From Nomia melanderi (Eukaryota; Arthropoda; Insecta; Hymenoptera; Halictidae): a stretch of DNA of 64,000 nt. Numbering within the stretch: position 1 is the stretch's first letter; every line of letters begins with the position of its first letter. The stretch is taken from positions 2,046,001 to 2,110,000 of the forward strand of contig NC_135000.1 of the NCBI RefSeq assembly GCF_051020985.1. The letters are read 5' to 3'. Both the position numbers and the translations under genes were made by a program. Of this stretch, positions 1 through 9,714 are shown piece by piece. The notes under the pieces were generated by a model. It was not told the origin of the DNA, did no database searches, and saw only the letters and a list, made by a program, of their open reading frames with translations.

Positions 1-59
1 ATAAACGCTTTGAGTGTTTTATTTACTTTCAAAAGTGTATACTTCTGTGCTTAATTATT

Positions 60-225
60 TTTAAGCGATGACGAGTATACTCGACGAAAGACGAAAGATA
101 ACGACTAATTATTCTGGTTGTTCCTTTATCAAAAAATATATTTTTATTGTTCAACTTGAAATTTATATTTTTAAACGGTTTAAACAAAACATCATCATTC
201 TTTCACGACGACTATACTCGATGGA
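60..225. repeat. Two palindromes of the 44-bp repeat family
   Basis: The near-palindrome GACGAGTATACTCG occurs at 70-83 and again with one change at 207-220, about 137 bp apart, close to three 44-bp units. The same core with the same spacing logic recurs near 6290, 13820, 32803 and 34754. The sequence between the two cores is AT-rich and degenerate, so this is probably an eroded array. Confidence 0.45.
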
Positions 226-326
226 AACACCAAAAGAGTCAAACGACTACATTAATTATTATTCTTCATATTAAATATTCAAGTATAACAAGAAAAAAGA
301 GTTCAAAATTACATTATGATTGTCTA

Positions 327-472
327 ATTTAAAATTGTTAATTTTAAGTTAGCAATGTAATTTGTAATTTGTAATTTGTATTTCGAAATTCGAAAATTTA
401 AAATACGAAATATAAAATATGAAAGTTGAAATTTGAGATTTGAAAGTTGAAATTTGAAATTTAACATTCCCA
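327..472. repeat. Degenerate AT-rich short tandem repeat
   Basis: Short units such as TAATTTG, and later TGAAAGTTGAAATTTGA, repeat imperfectly up to the edge of the following GC island. The small reading frames here follow from the repeat, and I see no gene. Confidence 0.6.
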
Positions 473-479
473 AATGCTT

Positions 480-1265
480 CAAACAAACCACCGCGCTCCT
501 CTCGCACCGAGTACACCAGCCGCAACCACCGAAAGGGTTAAGTGACCGCCATTACCCTCTCTTCACCTACGCGCGGCCTTTCTTGCTCGAAAAACCCGGC
601 GATTCTGCAGAGTCAGTTCGAGATCGACGCGGCAGATTCGGCCGCCGGGTGGGTGGATTTATCACGCGCGTCGAGAACACGCGAGTTGCATCCTCGTGCA
701 CCCGGAAAACGATCGAGTCCGAGGGATCGGTGATGCGGGGGAAGGAAAAGAAAAAGAAAGAAAAAGGTAAAAGAAAAAAGAAAAAGGGAGAAGAAAAGGA
801 GCAGAAAAAAGAAAAGCGGTACAGCCTTCGCTTCGAGTCTCTGTGATTACGTTAATGCACCGACTCGATACCCTCGATCCCCGACGCCCTTCCCCCACTC
901 GGGAACGGCAGAAGGAAGGAGCTTTTTAAACGGGAACGGCCTGGAAATCATTCCCTCGAGAAACCGTTCCGCCGCGATGATCGACAATCGATCCTCGACA
1001 AGGACAAAAGAGGAAACAGCGACGATCCGGCCCGTGTGTCGCAACTGTTCCTCTGCTTTTGTGCGCGCGCGCCACGTCCACAATGCGACGGAGGCTCGAG
1101 TGCAGTTCCTCCGCAGGAAATCCAAGTTCCTTCTCTTGCCGAACTGTCACCGCGGAACGAAGGACGCGTGGATAAGCATCTGTACGAGCGGCTCACGAGG
1201 AACCTTTTATCGACGGTTCCAGGTAGCGACCGGCACACGAATCGAAACGATACGAAGTTGCGCGG
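480..1265. other. GC-rich island, no gene recognised
   Basis: CpG-rich unique-looking sequence with a purine-rich run (about 735-830, mostly A and G) that gives a lysine/glutamate-rich frame on one strand and a phenylalanine/serine-rich frame on the other. Several overlapping frames of 60-130 codons exist on both strands, which is what high GC alone produces. No domain, signal peptide or splice-bounded exon is convincing. It could hold a regulatory element. Confidence 0.5.
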
Positions 1266-1286
1266 TACACGTTTTTGACAACTATG

Positions 1287-1398
1287 TTAACCCCTTGCAC
1301 TACTATATCGTGTCAGACGCCTGCTGAACATATAATAACTCTATGTAGTTAACACTAACCGTACCATGATTAATAATTAATTCAAAATTATAATTTAA
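1287..1398 (-). mobile_element. Remnants of family F and family A at the head of a TTAA chain
   Basis: From 1287 the sequence TTAACCCCTTGCACT and the following TCGTGTCAGACGC match the outer end of family F (compare 5166 and 14356). At 1349-1352 a TTAA starts TTAACACTAACCGTACC, the end of family A, which decays into AT-rich DNA before the family B element that starts at 1395. Both pieces are stubs without their other ends. Confidence 0.55.
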
Positions 1399-1542
1399 CA
1401 CTGAAACTATCGAGCAGTTAAATCGACTTTTTGAAATTCTTTTATAGAAACTTCAAGAGTGCATCTATTGAGACTTTTTAATTGAATTAACGATTATTCG
1501 ATTTACAATTCGGTTTGCGTATTGTTCAATCAATTTCTTTAA
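1395..1542 (+). mobile_element. Family B element, left half
   Basis: Starts with TTAACACTGAAACTATCGAG and follows the full copy at 3905-4131 base for base with about 15% change through the ATCAATTTCTTTAA segment. The right half is missing because family A begins at that TTAA (1539-1542). The break lies exactly at an internal TTAA of family B. Confidence 0.75.
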
Positions 1543-1775
1543 CGCTAACCGTACCGGGAACCGGTCGGATGACCGGATTTGAATTTCTGCGTTTTCTTTT
1601 GTTCATTTAATTTTATATCGATTCCTATATTGTCCGATTAATTGGTTTTTCAATGTTTATCTTCGCTTCTCTTTCTATTTCCACTAAAAATGGTTTACCA
1701 TCTAATTTGTTTATCTCTATTAACCAGTTATTTGACTAGTTACGATGGAAAAAGTACCGGTATGTTTAGTGTTAA
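1539..1775 (+). mobile_element. Family A TTAA MITE, full length
   Basis: Left end TTAACGCTAACCGTACCGG and right end CCGGTATGTTTAGTGTTAA form terminal inverted repeats. Just inside the left end is a small palindrome, ACCGGTCggatGACCGG. There is no coding capacity. Other copies are at 2425, 7986, 14573, 15893, 18232, 54706 and 62102. The left TTAA is shared with family B and the right TTAA with family Q. Confidence 0.82.
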
Positions 1776-1925
1776 CACATTGCGTACCGGGAACGAGAAA
1801 TCTCGTTTTTATATGAATACCTAGCTTTGTGGCTTTGCTAATTACCACGTCATTTAAAAAAACATTTAATTTTATTAGAACTGATTATTTTTAAATTATT
1901 TGAACATTAATCAAATGACAATAAG
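1772..1925 (-). mobile_element. Family Q element, one end
   Basis: TTAACACATTGCGTACCGG and the following AAATCTCGTTTTTATATGAA match the reverse complement of the right end of the complete Q copy at 23206-23452, including the GCTAATTACC segment. The far end is not found; the sequence fades into AT-rich DNA near 1925. Confidence 0.65.
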
Positions 1926-2172
1926 ATATATTAATATTTTATATTAAGATATATATATTAATACCCTTTTCGCGTATCAATGAGCAGTAGTAGATAAATG
2001 TAATTTGTTTTATTAACATTCTAAGTTGAAAGTAAGAGTTTGATTCCTTTTATGTATAATTGAAAATATTTCTGTTTGTAATTCAAGATCGCGGAACATA
2101 TTGAATAATAAATAAACGAGTTGATTGTGATTGGTATTAGTTGAAATGAGCAAAGTGACTCGTCTGTAATGT

Positions 2173-2258
2173 GTTGACTGTGTTCGACGAGTATACAGGT
2201 CATATTAAAGCTTGAAATGATACTAATTCTTTCAACAATGAATTCTTTACTTCTTCAA
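2173..2258 (+). mobile_element. Family I element, left fragment
   Basis: TTGACTGTGTTCGACGAGTATAC followed by AAAGCTTGAAATGATACTAA matches the left part of family I (compare 62337 and 47740). It includes the GACGAGTATAC core shared with the 44-bp repeats. It is truncated after about 85 bp. Confidence 0.65.
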
Positions 2259-2390
2259 GAAAAACAAGTAAATAACATTTATATTTGTTGACTTAGCTTG
2301 AATATTTTCATTTATATGTCATTTATATGAGAAACAAGTAAATAACATTTAAATTTGTCAAATTGGGTTGAACATTTTTATCACGAATTT
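2259..2390. repeat. Two-copy tandem repeat, period 70 bp
   Basis: AAACAAGTAAATAACATTTA occurs near 2261 and again 70 bp later with similar flanks. The second unit runs into a TTTTTATCACGA motif typical of family F interiors, so the unit may derive from an F element. Confidence 0.55.
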
Positions 2391-2424
2391 GACTATTATA
2401 AAACTCTTATGAAATAGTTTCATA

Positions 2425-2642
2425 TTAACACTAACCGTACCGAGAACAGACCATATATAAAACTCTGCGTTTTCTTTCGTTCATTTATCTTTACATCCAA
2501 TCCCATATTATCTAATTAATCAGTGTTTCACTTTGTGCCAGTGTTTTGCTAAAACAAGTTTATCATCTACCTCGTTTACCTTTATTTCGTAGCCATTGTT
2601 TTCACTCATTACACCGGGGAAAGTGCCGGTACGTAATGTTAA
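2425..2642 (+). mobile_element. Family A TTAA MITE, full length
   Basis: Bounded by TTAACACTAACCGTACCGAG and GTGCCGGTACGTAATGTTAA. The interior follows the 1539 copy (CTCTGCGTTTTCTTT, GTTTATCATCTA, then a TCACTCATTAC segment). It contains no reading frame of interest. Confidence 0.8.
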
Positions 2643-2679
2643 CGCAGTTAACACTAAAGTACTCGCAAATCTTTGTTTA

Positions 2680-3290
2680 CATTCGCCTCGTCTTGTTGGA
2701 CGGACTGCAGTGGTCGCGTCCAGCAGTACGCAGCTCGCTTTTAGATTCGCGGCAAGGAGGGCCAGGCGACCGCGGAAAAGAATGGTCCGCAGCCTCCGCG
2801 AGGAGAGAGGCTCGAGAAGCCGGCCGGGATCTCGAAAAGGGCAAAACATAAAGCACGCGCGCACCGCCGCGCACAATATGCTCCTGCCTCGTTCCTCCTC
2901 TCTCTCTATTTCTCTCTGTTCCTCGGGGGAGGAGGAAACACAAAGCCGGGGCCGGAGTTATCTCGATGAACCCTAAGTACTACAAGACCTATTTGGTGGA
3001 GAGATAGGCCCGGAGTGAGGAGAGGGGGCTGAAAGAACGGAGGAAAGGCGAAGGTGGACAGCCGAGGGGAAGAAGGTAGAAAAGGAGTGGGACAGGGAGC
3101 CGAGGGGGGCGGCGGGGCTGCGTGTCCACCTTGGAAAAGAGATCTTTCACGGTTGTCGATGCCACGATGATAACGGGGACGACGGCGTTCCGCGTTGCTA
3201 CTCTTTTTACCGGCGGACCTTAGCGCGGTGGCTGCGTCGCTCGCTTCCGTTTTCTTCGATCCGACGACCGCTACCGATCGACGCTCATTT
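2680..3290. other. GC-rich island with strand-asymmetric purine tract
   Basis: CpG-rich sequence. From about 2995 to 3115 the plus strand is almost all purine (GGAGAGATAGG-type runs), so the minus strand reads as a proline-rich frame. Overlapping frames of 88-130 codons are compositional. No gene is recognised. Confidence 0.5.
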
Positions 3291-3574
3291 ATTTGCAATT
3301 ACTCGCACGAATAAGTCAGTTAACCTCTTCAAGGATAATGGCACTTGGGAGATCACTTGGGGTCCAACGGGATGGTACAGAGCAACAGGGGTTTTGATTA
3401 TGATTTTGAGGTTATATGTGATCTTATTGATCAATAGCGAATTAGTATTGATAGTTGGAATCCTGATCAATGAGACCCGCGTTCCTTTTAAGGCGAATCT
3501 TGAGAATTAAGCGGAGTATGAACTATGTAGCAGTCAAAATCTTTGGTTTCGATTTGTTTGTTTTGTAGTTATTG

Positions 3575-3760
3575 ATATATTAAAAGTATTGAATATTCGA
3601 AATGATTTTGAAAACGGATAGTTTCACTCGAATACTATAATGAATGTCTGAGGAAATTGAAAGTAATCTATTGTTACAATTGTTAGAGGGATTACATATT
3701 AATCGTATTCCATGCTTGATAGTTCTAATGTTGACACTAACCATACCAGCATATTTTCTA
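3575..3760 (-). mobile_element. Family K element (truncated) joined to a family A stub
   Basis: 3575-3733 is the reverse complement of family K (compare 53886): a TTGAATATTCGAAATGATTTT block, a CACTCGAATACTATAATGAA block, then AGTTCTAATGTTGA at the end. The terminal TTGA (3730-3733, a mutated TTAA) also starts a family A end, CACTAACCATACC. The other end of K and the rest of A are lost. Confidence 0.65.
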
Positions 3761-3904
3761 CGATAACTAAATGCAGGCCAACATAGAATATTGCAAAAGC
3801 AAAATATTAAAAGTCCTATAAAAGACATGTCTAAAGTTTCATTTCAATTCATTATGTATAAATATAGTATATTCAAGTTTATTTAGACTGCTTCATTTTC
3901 ATAC

Positions 3905-4131
3905 TTAACACTGAACCTACCGAGCAATTAAATTGACTTTTTGAAATTTCTTTATAGAAAGTTCAAGAGTACATCTATCGAGACTTTAATTGGTGTATAA
4001 TTCAGTTTGCGCATTACTAAGTCAATTTCTTTAATAATTTCTCAGAGAAATATCTGTTATCTTTTTAATAATTGCAAGAAGAAGACATTAGGAATGGGTG
4101 ATTTTGACCCGCCTGGTAGGTTTAATGTTAA
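3905..4131 (+). mobile_element. Family B TTAA MITE, full-length reference copy
   Basis: Left end TTAACACTGAACCTACCGAG and right end CCTGGTAGGTTTAATGTTAA are inverted repeats. Just inside the right end is a GGGTgattttGACCC palindrome. The interior has a GACTTTTTGAAATTTC block, a TTTCTTTAATAATTTCTCAG block and a TCTTTTTAATAATTGCA block. These internal TTAAs are where A (1539) and C (30013) inserted in other copies. Confidence 0.85.
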
Positions 4132-4745
4132 TTACAGAATAATAACCGGTGACATGGAATAACTTCTATGTAAAATTGCTGATTAGCAATGCGTTAATAG
4201 AGAAGCAAGGGAAATCCGTAGGAACATGAACGTCGTTTAGGAGCATCGAGCACCTGGTCACCAGGTTATCGCGAATTTTTAAGAAAATGATTAGAAAAAT
4301 AGTATTACAATAGAAAATATCTTTTCCTAAAAGTCACCACACTTTCGATGTTATATATCTTTATATTGAGTGCATTCAGTACAATTTTCCAATTTCAAAT
4401 TTCCCATAAGTGCATAAAAATGGACTGTTTCGTTATTAATTTCTTTCAATTCGAGATTGCGATCTACTTATCCTTTGTGGGGAAACCTTTGGGAGATTAC
4501 AATATTTGACACATAATTGTTATTTTTTTAATAATTGCAAAAAGAGGACATCAGGAATGGGTGATTTTGACTCGTTTGGTAGGTTTAGTGTTAACTACGG
4601 AATACCAACCGGTGACATGGGATAGCTTCTATGTCAAACTGCTGTTCAATAACGTGTTAATAGAGAAGCAAGGGGAACGTGCGTAGGAATATGAAAGTCG
4701 TTTAGGAGCATCGAGCACCTGGTCGCCAGGTTTTCGTAGCCGGCG
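4050..4745. repeat. Tandem duplication, period about 463 bp
   Basis: The right end of the family B element and its right flank (ACCGGTGACATGG at 4146, then the AGGAGCATCGAGCACCTGGT segment) recur at 4609 and later, 463 bp downstream. The duplicated block therefore includes the B right end, and the second B end (4505-4594) has no left half. The middle of the unit (about 4270-4510) is also present at 6838-7075. Confidence 0.75.
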
Positions 4746-4935
4746 ACGCCGCAGACGAGTAATTAAGCATTCAATGGTTAAGCCGACCCACGGACAGGAC
4801 AATTACGTTGCGGCGACGCCGGAGGACAACAAAGTCGCTGAAGGGCGTGACGGCGTCCCCGTTCTCGTTCACGATTCACGTGCTTTCGTAGGGCAAGGGT
4901 TGAGAGGGCCACGCGCGAGCATAAATCTCTTCCCT
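4745..4935. other. Short GC-rich island
   Basis: Unique-looking CpG-rich sequence with an 85-codon frame that shows no recognisable domain. The remainder up to 5165 is mixed sequence without a feature I can name. Confidence 0.4.
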
Positions 4936-5165
4936 CTGGCCAGCCCGCCTATCTATTTTCTGCAAGATTTTCAAAATTTCACAACAATGTGTTTCGAAAA
5001 GGTAATGGGCACTTCAGGGAGAGTTCTGTAGGGAAATTCCATTTCATTAACTGTAGATTAACTGTTGTATCGCTAACCAAGATACGTGCATTTATTCAAA
5101 TGTTAACCGTCTACTGCATGAATTCTTATGAGGTAGGAAAATATATATGGCTGTTATTCCACTAT

Positions 5166-5486
5166 TTAACCCTTTGCACTGTAATATCGTGTCAGACTCG
5201 TGAAAATTTTAAACTAAATTTGACAAATCTGAGTGTCATTCATTTTTCTTAAATGTAAATTAAAAAAAAAATAAATAACTTTCAGATTTGCCAAATTTAG
5301 TTTAAAATTTTCATCACGAGTAAAAAGTAATATTTAATTTACATTTAACATTACATTCCTATAATCAATACCTTTGGAATAAACACAGACAAGGAATAAA
5401 CATCAATGGGTTTAAGTTGTGCCGACTATACTCGTCGATGATAAGTTGTCCATAGTTACGAAATAAATCACAGGGCAAGGGGTTAA
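5166..5486 (-). mobile_element. Family F TTAA element with an internal inverted duplication
   Basis: Bounded by TTAACCCTTTGCACTGTAAT and ATCACAGGGCAAGGGGTTAA. The TCGTGTCAGACTCGTG end places it on the minus strand. Uniquely among the F copies, the AAATTTTAAACTAAATTTG segment (about 5203-5230) is repeated in inverted orientation at about 5285-5321, which would form a stem of about 35 bp around an A-rich loop. An ACTATACTCGTC core lies near the right end. Confidence 0.75.
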
Positions 5487-6245
5487 GTACCGCATTACAC
5501 ACGCGAAGCGTGATTCGCCTCGAACAGTTTAACCAAGCATATTACCATGATTGAAAATTTCAACGGTACCAGTTCACCAGTAATATCATTCGAGGCCCAT
5601 TCGATCGCTCCATTATCGAGTTACCCGAAGAGAAGCTCGTCCGGACAATCGTCGGCGATCAGCCCCGTCCGTCCCGAGACGGGACCGCGAAACAAGATCG
5701 ACAATTACCGGGCTCGCCGATACGGGGAGCGGCGAAAGAGCGTTGTCAATCCGGCGTGGACGAGGATCGATTACTATCTGCCGAGCAGATAACCGGTTTC
5801 CTCGGCGGGCGAGAAACCGCTAGAAAATGAACACGATAAGGCGGCGAGAGCCGGCGTTCCCCGTATCCGAAGGAGATCGGCCGGGGCAGAGCCACTTATC
5901 TGCCGCTGGTCCCGGCCAGATAACGGGCCACGGCCACGGTTTTACACGGTGTTCTCTGGGCGTGTCGCGGATAGCATCCCTGGCCCGGGCCCCTTTCCTC
6001 GTCCCGTTCCAAATCGAAGTTTATCGATGCGCCACGTTGTTGTCCGTCGCCCCTTATCTCCGAGGCGTGGCAGCTAGCCGGGCACCGACCGACGGCCGCG
6101 GAGCGGCGCGCACACCGGCCACCGGGAACACGTGTAATCCCCACGATTCGAAAGGGTTTCCCGACAACTAGGATTTCCCGGCGACCCGCGGGACCTGCTT
6201 TTTACGAGCGACGTGTTAGCCTGGAAGGAAGCACCGATAACGATG
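5487..6245. other. GC-rich island with a cluster of GATA sites
   Basis: CpG-rich and AT-poor. WGATAR sites lie at 5787-5792 (AGATAA), 5896-5901 (TTATCT), 5918-5923 (AGATAA) and 6054-6059 (TTATCT), in otherwise GC-rich DNA where they are not expected by composition. GATA-family zinc fingers bind this motif; any enhancer role is inference. The frames at 5827-6171 and on the opposite strand look compositional. Confidence 0.45.
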
Positions 6246-6284
6246 TTGTGATCATCGGTCGATTGCGAATTAACTGGTTTGTTG

Positions 6285-6400
6285 CTTTTGATGAGTATAG
6301 TCGTTATTGAGAAGTGGCAAGGTTTTGTTTTTTTGACGAATATACTAGTCATAGAAAAATGCCAAGGTTTTGTGTTATGACGAGTATACTCGACAAGAAC
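6285..6400 (+). repeat. 44-bp palindrome array, three units
   Basis: Cores start at 6290 (GATGAGTATAGTCG), 6335 (GACGAATATACTAGTC) and 6379 (GACGAGTATACTCG), spaced 45 and 44 bp. Between cores the units share a TGGCAAGGTTTTGT-like segment, so whole units are repeated as well as the palindromes. Confidence 0.75.
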
Positions 6401-6472
6401 AGTTATAATCTACTTTTTGCCAGACATTTCGGGGTTTTTAAGAGGTCACAACAGCTGACTGGTGAACCTTTT

Positions 6473-6665
6473 GCGGACGAGAATTTGTTGAACTTTTAGA
6501 AATCTTTTTCATGGAGAAGCTGAATTATGTAATGAAGTCTTAAATACTAGAAAAAGGAAGTATGAATCTGTCGTTATTGAATAATTAAATAAGTCATTTG
6601 TACCTCTTGAATTTAGATATCAGAGCTCGAAGTTTCCGTTATAGCATTCGGCTGCAAAGGGTTAA
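6473..6665 (+). mobile_element. Probable family T TTAA element
   Basis: Left end TGAACCTTTTGCGGACGAGA and right end TTCGGCTGCAAAGGGTTAA are inverted repeats close to those of the copy at 21717-21902. The interior is diverged, so the family call is tentative. Confidence 0.5.
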
Positions 6666-6837
6666 TTCTCTTTCTTGTTTGGGTAAGTTGGGGATAGATG
6701 GCCTAGATTTTTTAACGTCTAATAAAAAGGAAATATATTTATGAAAATACGCATGTATGAAAAGAATAGTTAAATAGTTCTTGGTGCAAGATTCATTACA
6801 CTGCATCTCTTGTGATTGCAAATCTTCATGTAAACGC

Positions 6838-7075
6838 GAATTTTTGAGAAAGTGGTTGGCAAAATGGAATTACGACGTAAAACAAGTTTTCCTAAAAGTC
6901 ACCACACTTTGAATTTTATATATCTTCATATTGAGTGCGTTCAGTGCGATTTTCCAATTTCAAATTTTCTGTCAGTGCAGAAAAATCGACAGCTTCGTTA
7001 TTGATTTATTTCAATTCGAGATTGCAATCTATTTTTTCTTTGTGGGAATAGGTTTAGGAGATTACAATATTTGAC
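6838..7075 (+). repeat. Dispersed repeat N, second locus
   Basis: From TCCTAAAAGTCACCACACTT through GGAGATTACAATATTTGAC this matches the middle of the 463-bp tandem unit at about 4270-4510, with roughly 15% difference. No terminal repeats are visible, so its origin is unclear. Confidence 0.7.
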
Positions 7076-7229
7076 CAGTAAAAGGAATAAAGAGTTACGT
7101 CAAGTTCAAGTGAAAAATATCAAAGAAAATATGTTGCACGTGCAATGTGCGTGCAGTAACGATAACAAAAGGATGATAGAATGAATAAGATAGTTTATAA
7201 AGTAAAAGTCTGTGCGTCATGTCCTTTTA

Positions 7230-7495
7230 TCTGCGATAAAAAAGAGTAAAAAATATCTATATAAGAAAGAAAGTAAAGAACATACAATAAATAAAATAAA
7301 ACTAGAAAATAAACGATATACAAGAAATAAAATAAAGCTACATAATAAACAATATACGAAAGGTGAAGTAAAGAATACCTATATGAGGAAAAACATAAAG
7401 AACACCCCAAGAAACGAAATAATGCTAGAAAATAAACAATGTGCAAGAAACGAAATGAAGAATACACAATAAAGAATACAAAAGAAATTCTTGTT
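7230..7495. repeat. A-rich minisatellite, period about 40 bp
   Basis: Units such as GAAAATAAACGATATACAAG recur at about 7300, 7340 and 7425 with changes. Lysine/asparagine-rich and tyrosine/phenylalanine-rich frames on the two strands are repeat artefacts. A TTGCACGTGCAA palindrome lies just upstream (about 7134). Confidence 0.6.
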
Positions 7496-7589
7496 AGAGT
7501 AAACGAAGCTCATTTCTAGGGCACAACGTGCTAAACGACACACAAACATTTGTACAGAAGCGGCCTCGTTAATTTTTCGACACACCTCG

Positions 7590-7890
7590 TACGTGTCGAG
7601 GCTGGTCGGCGATGCGAGAAACGTTTCTTCGACGCGCAAATAACAGTGATTCGATTTTCGCCGGTGCCGAAAGTATAATCCCGGGGCCCGGCACCGGGTT
7701 AACCGGCAATTACGGGACCGGCCGGCGATCGAGCTGTCGGGAATGCGGAAAATATCGAGCGGTAATAACAGAAATTAGGTGCGGAGCTTCCGGTGTTCGA
7801 CTATTCCGATTGTTAGCGGGCCGGGGCTACCGTATAACCACAGATCGCCGAATCGTCCGGGATAAAGGAAGACTCGTAGAACCCCTTATT
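7590..7890. other. GC-rich island
   Basis: CpG-rich unique-looking sequence. A 106-codon frame starts at 7612 without recognisable motifs. It ends shortly before a family A element. Confidence 0.4.
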
Positions 7891-7985
7891 AACAGAAGTC
7901 CGATGAAACTGTCAAAATGTTTAATTAGTTAGCAAATAATTCGATTTTTAGGACGATTATCCTTTCTGTTCGGAGGAAACAGTTG

Positions 7986-8187
7986 TTAACACTAACCATA
8001 CCCGGCACTTTTCCTGCCTTAATTAGTCAAATCATTGGCTACAAAATAGAGATAAACAAATTAGATGATAAACTTTTCTTACTGGAAACAGAAACAAAAG
8101 GTAGGAATTGATATAAAATTAAATGAACAAGAGAAAATGTATTTTAAATCCGGTTGTTTGACCAGTTCCCGATACAGTTAATATTAA
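7986..8187 (-). mobile_element. Family A TTAA MITE, minus orientation
   Basis: Starts TTAACACTAACCATACCCGG and ends near CCCGATACAGTTAATATTAA. The interior is the reverse complement of the 1539 type: GATAAACAAATTAGATGATAA, then TATAAAATTAAATGAACAA. The right TIR is worn. Confidence 0.75.
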
Positions 8188-8189
8188 GT

Positions 8190-9110
8190 GCAGTGTATCG
8201 ATTGAATCTATCGTTCCATCGTTTTGTAAATTAGAATCTGTGATATTTTTGAGGGTGGAAATTTGATTTTTAGTTTATTTTATTTAATTTTATTTTTAAG
8301 GAAGTGGAAGTAAATTCTAGTTTAATGGGAATATTTATTTTGAAGAAGTTTAAGTTGTAACTATATTATTTTTAGTCTGCTTTCGGTTTCTTAAGTGATA
8401 ATGATTAAACAATTATTCATAAATTTCTAATATTTTGTCGGAAATATTTGTTTGAAATTATGTGGTTCTTTAGAATCAGGTATAGAATATTAATATTGAA
8501 AATTTAAACCTATTTGCTTTTCTCTTTTGTGTATTTAATTGTGTAGAACATAGAAAATATAATAAAATCCCTAGATATAATTTGAATTAATAAGAAAATA
8601 TAAGTATCCAAAATTCTTCATATTTTTTCATATTCCGAACTCCAATATCTTTTTCAAAAGATGTTCAAATAAAGAAAAATAAGTGAATTAAGCAAACTGT
8701 AAATACAAAATCCGTTTATTTGATACATTGCGAAAGTAACACTAATTTTCGATACATTTCTCATTAATCAATAATTATTACATTCGAATTAATATTAACG
8801 CTAAATTTGCGAATATTTATTATATAATTTATTCCACTGTACCTGCAAAAATCGATGCTTACTCAGATCTTGAACACTACAAGTTCAAAAATAGACGATT
8901 AAAATAGTACTATTCATTACAATAAATACTGATACTATACATTAATACAATTTCATCAATGAAAAACATAAACATTTCCCAAATATCCCTAAAATTCTCC
9001 ACAAAACAAACATTAAACAAACACATCCCCTAAATCCAGCGCCAATTACACAACGAAGTCCACATAAATTACTTAAAAACTAACAAATTTCATTAAGCAA
9101 CTTATAAGAG
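8190..9110. other. AT-rich stretch without recognisable features
   Basis: Nine hundred bases of A/T-rich sequence with scattered stops in all frames. I see no TTAA-bounded element, tandem array, RNA gene or exon here. Confidence 0.4.
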
Positions 9111-9114
9111 CGAA

Positions 9115-9650
9115 GTCTGATCCCCGGTTATTCGAGATTCCGCGCGCGTACGCTGGTCAAACGTTAATTGCCTCCCAATTGCACGCAATTACGATCGTTA
9201 AATCACGTCACGGGTCCCACTCCCCCTTTATCGCTCCGCGTTGATTGGGCCTAACATTTTAACGCTCGTCGAGCCTCGGAACCGTGAAGATTTACGCTTC
9301 AGAAATTTACCTCTCGGTCGGTGCTCGAGTAGCGCATAAAAAAAAAACGTCGGAAAAGGGAAAGAAGAAGGAAAAGCGACGGTTGTACGGTGGCGAGCGT
9401 CGGGCTCTCCTCGACGCGCCATAAAATTGGAAGGCATTGGGCCAGTGCCACCCTAATCCCCGGGAAGAATGCGAAACAGCTCGAGTCACAAGGACGCCCC
9501 GCATCGAAGGCTGGATCGTTATTTACGACCGTTGAAATCGATACCCCCGGAAAATCAATTATGGCGATGCAGCCTGTATCGACGCGACGAACCGGACGCC
9601 GGTCCTTCTTTCTTCCGCTACGAGCTTTTTAACCCGTTGACACGTTGATT
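9115..9650. other. GC-rich island
   Basis: CpG-rich sequence with overlapping 65-80 codon frames on both strands and no domain. It includes an A-run flanking CG-rich sequence near 9340. Confidence 0.4.
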
Positions 9651-9714
9651 GCGCGTCAACCGAATTTGGATGGTAATTGAGACGCTTAACTTGGTCGGTT
9701 AACTCGGCGAGAGG

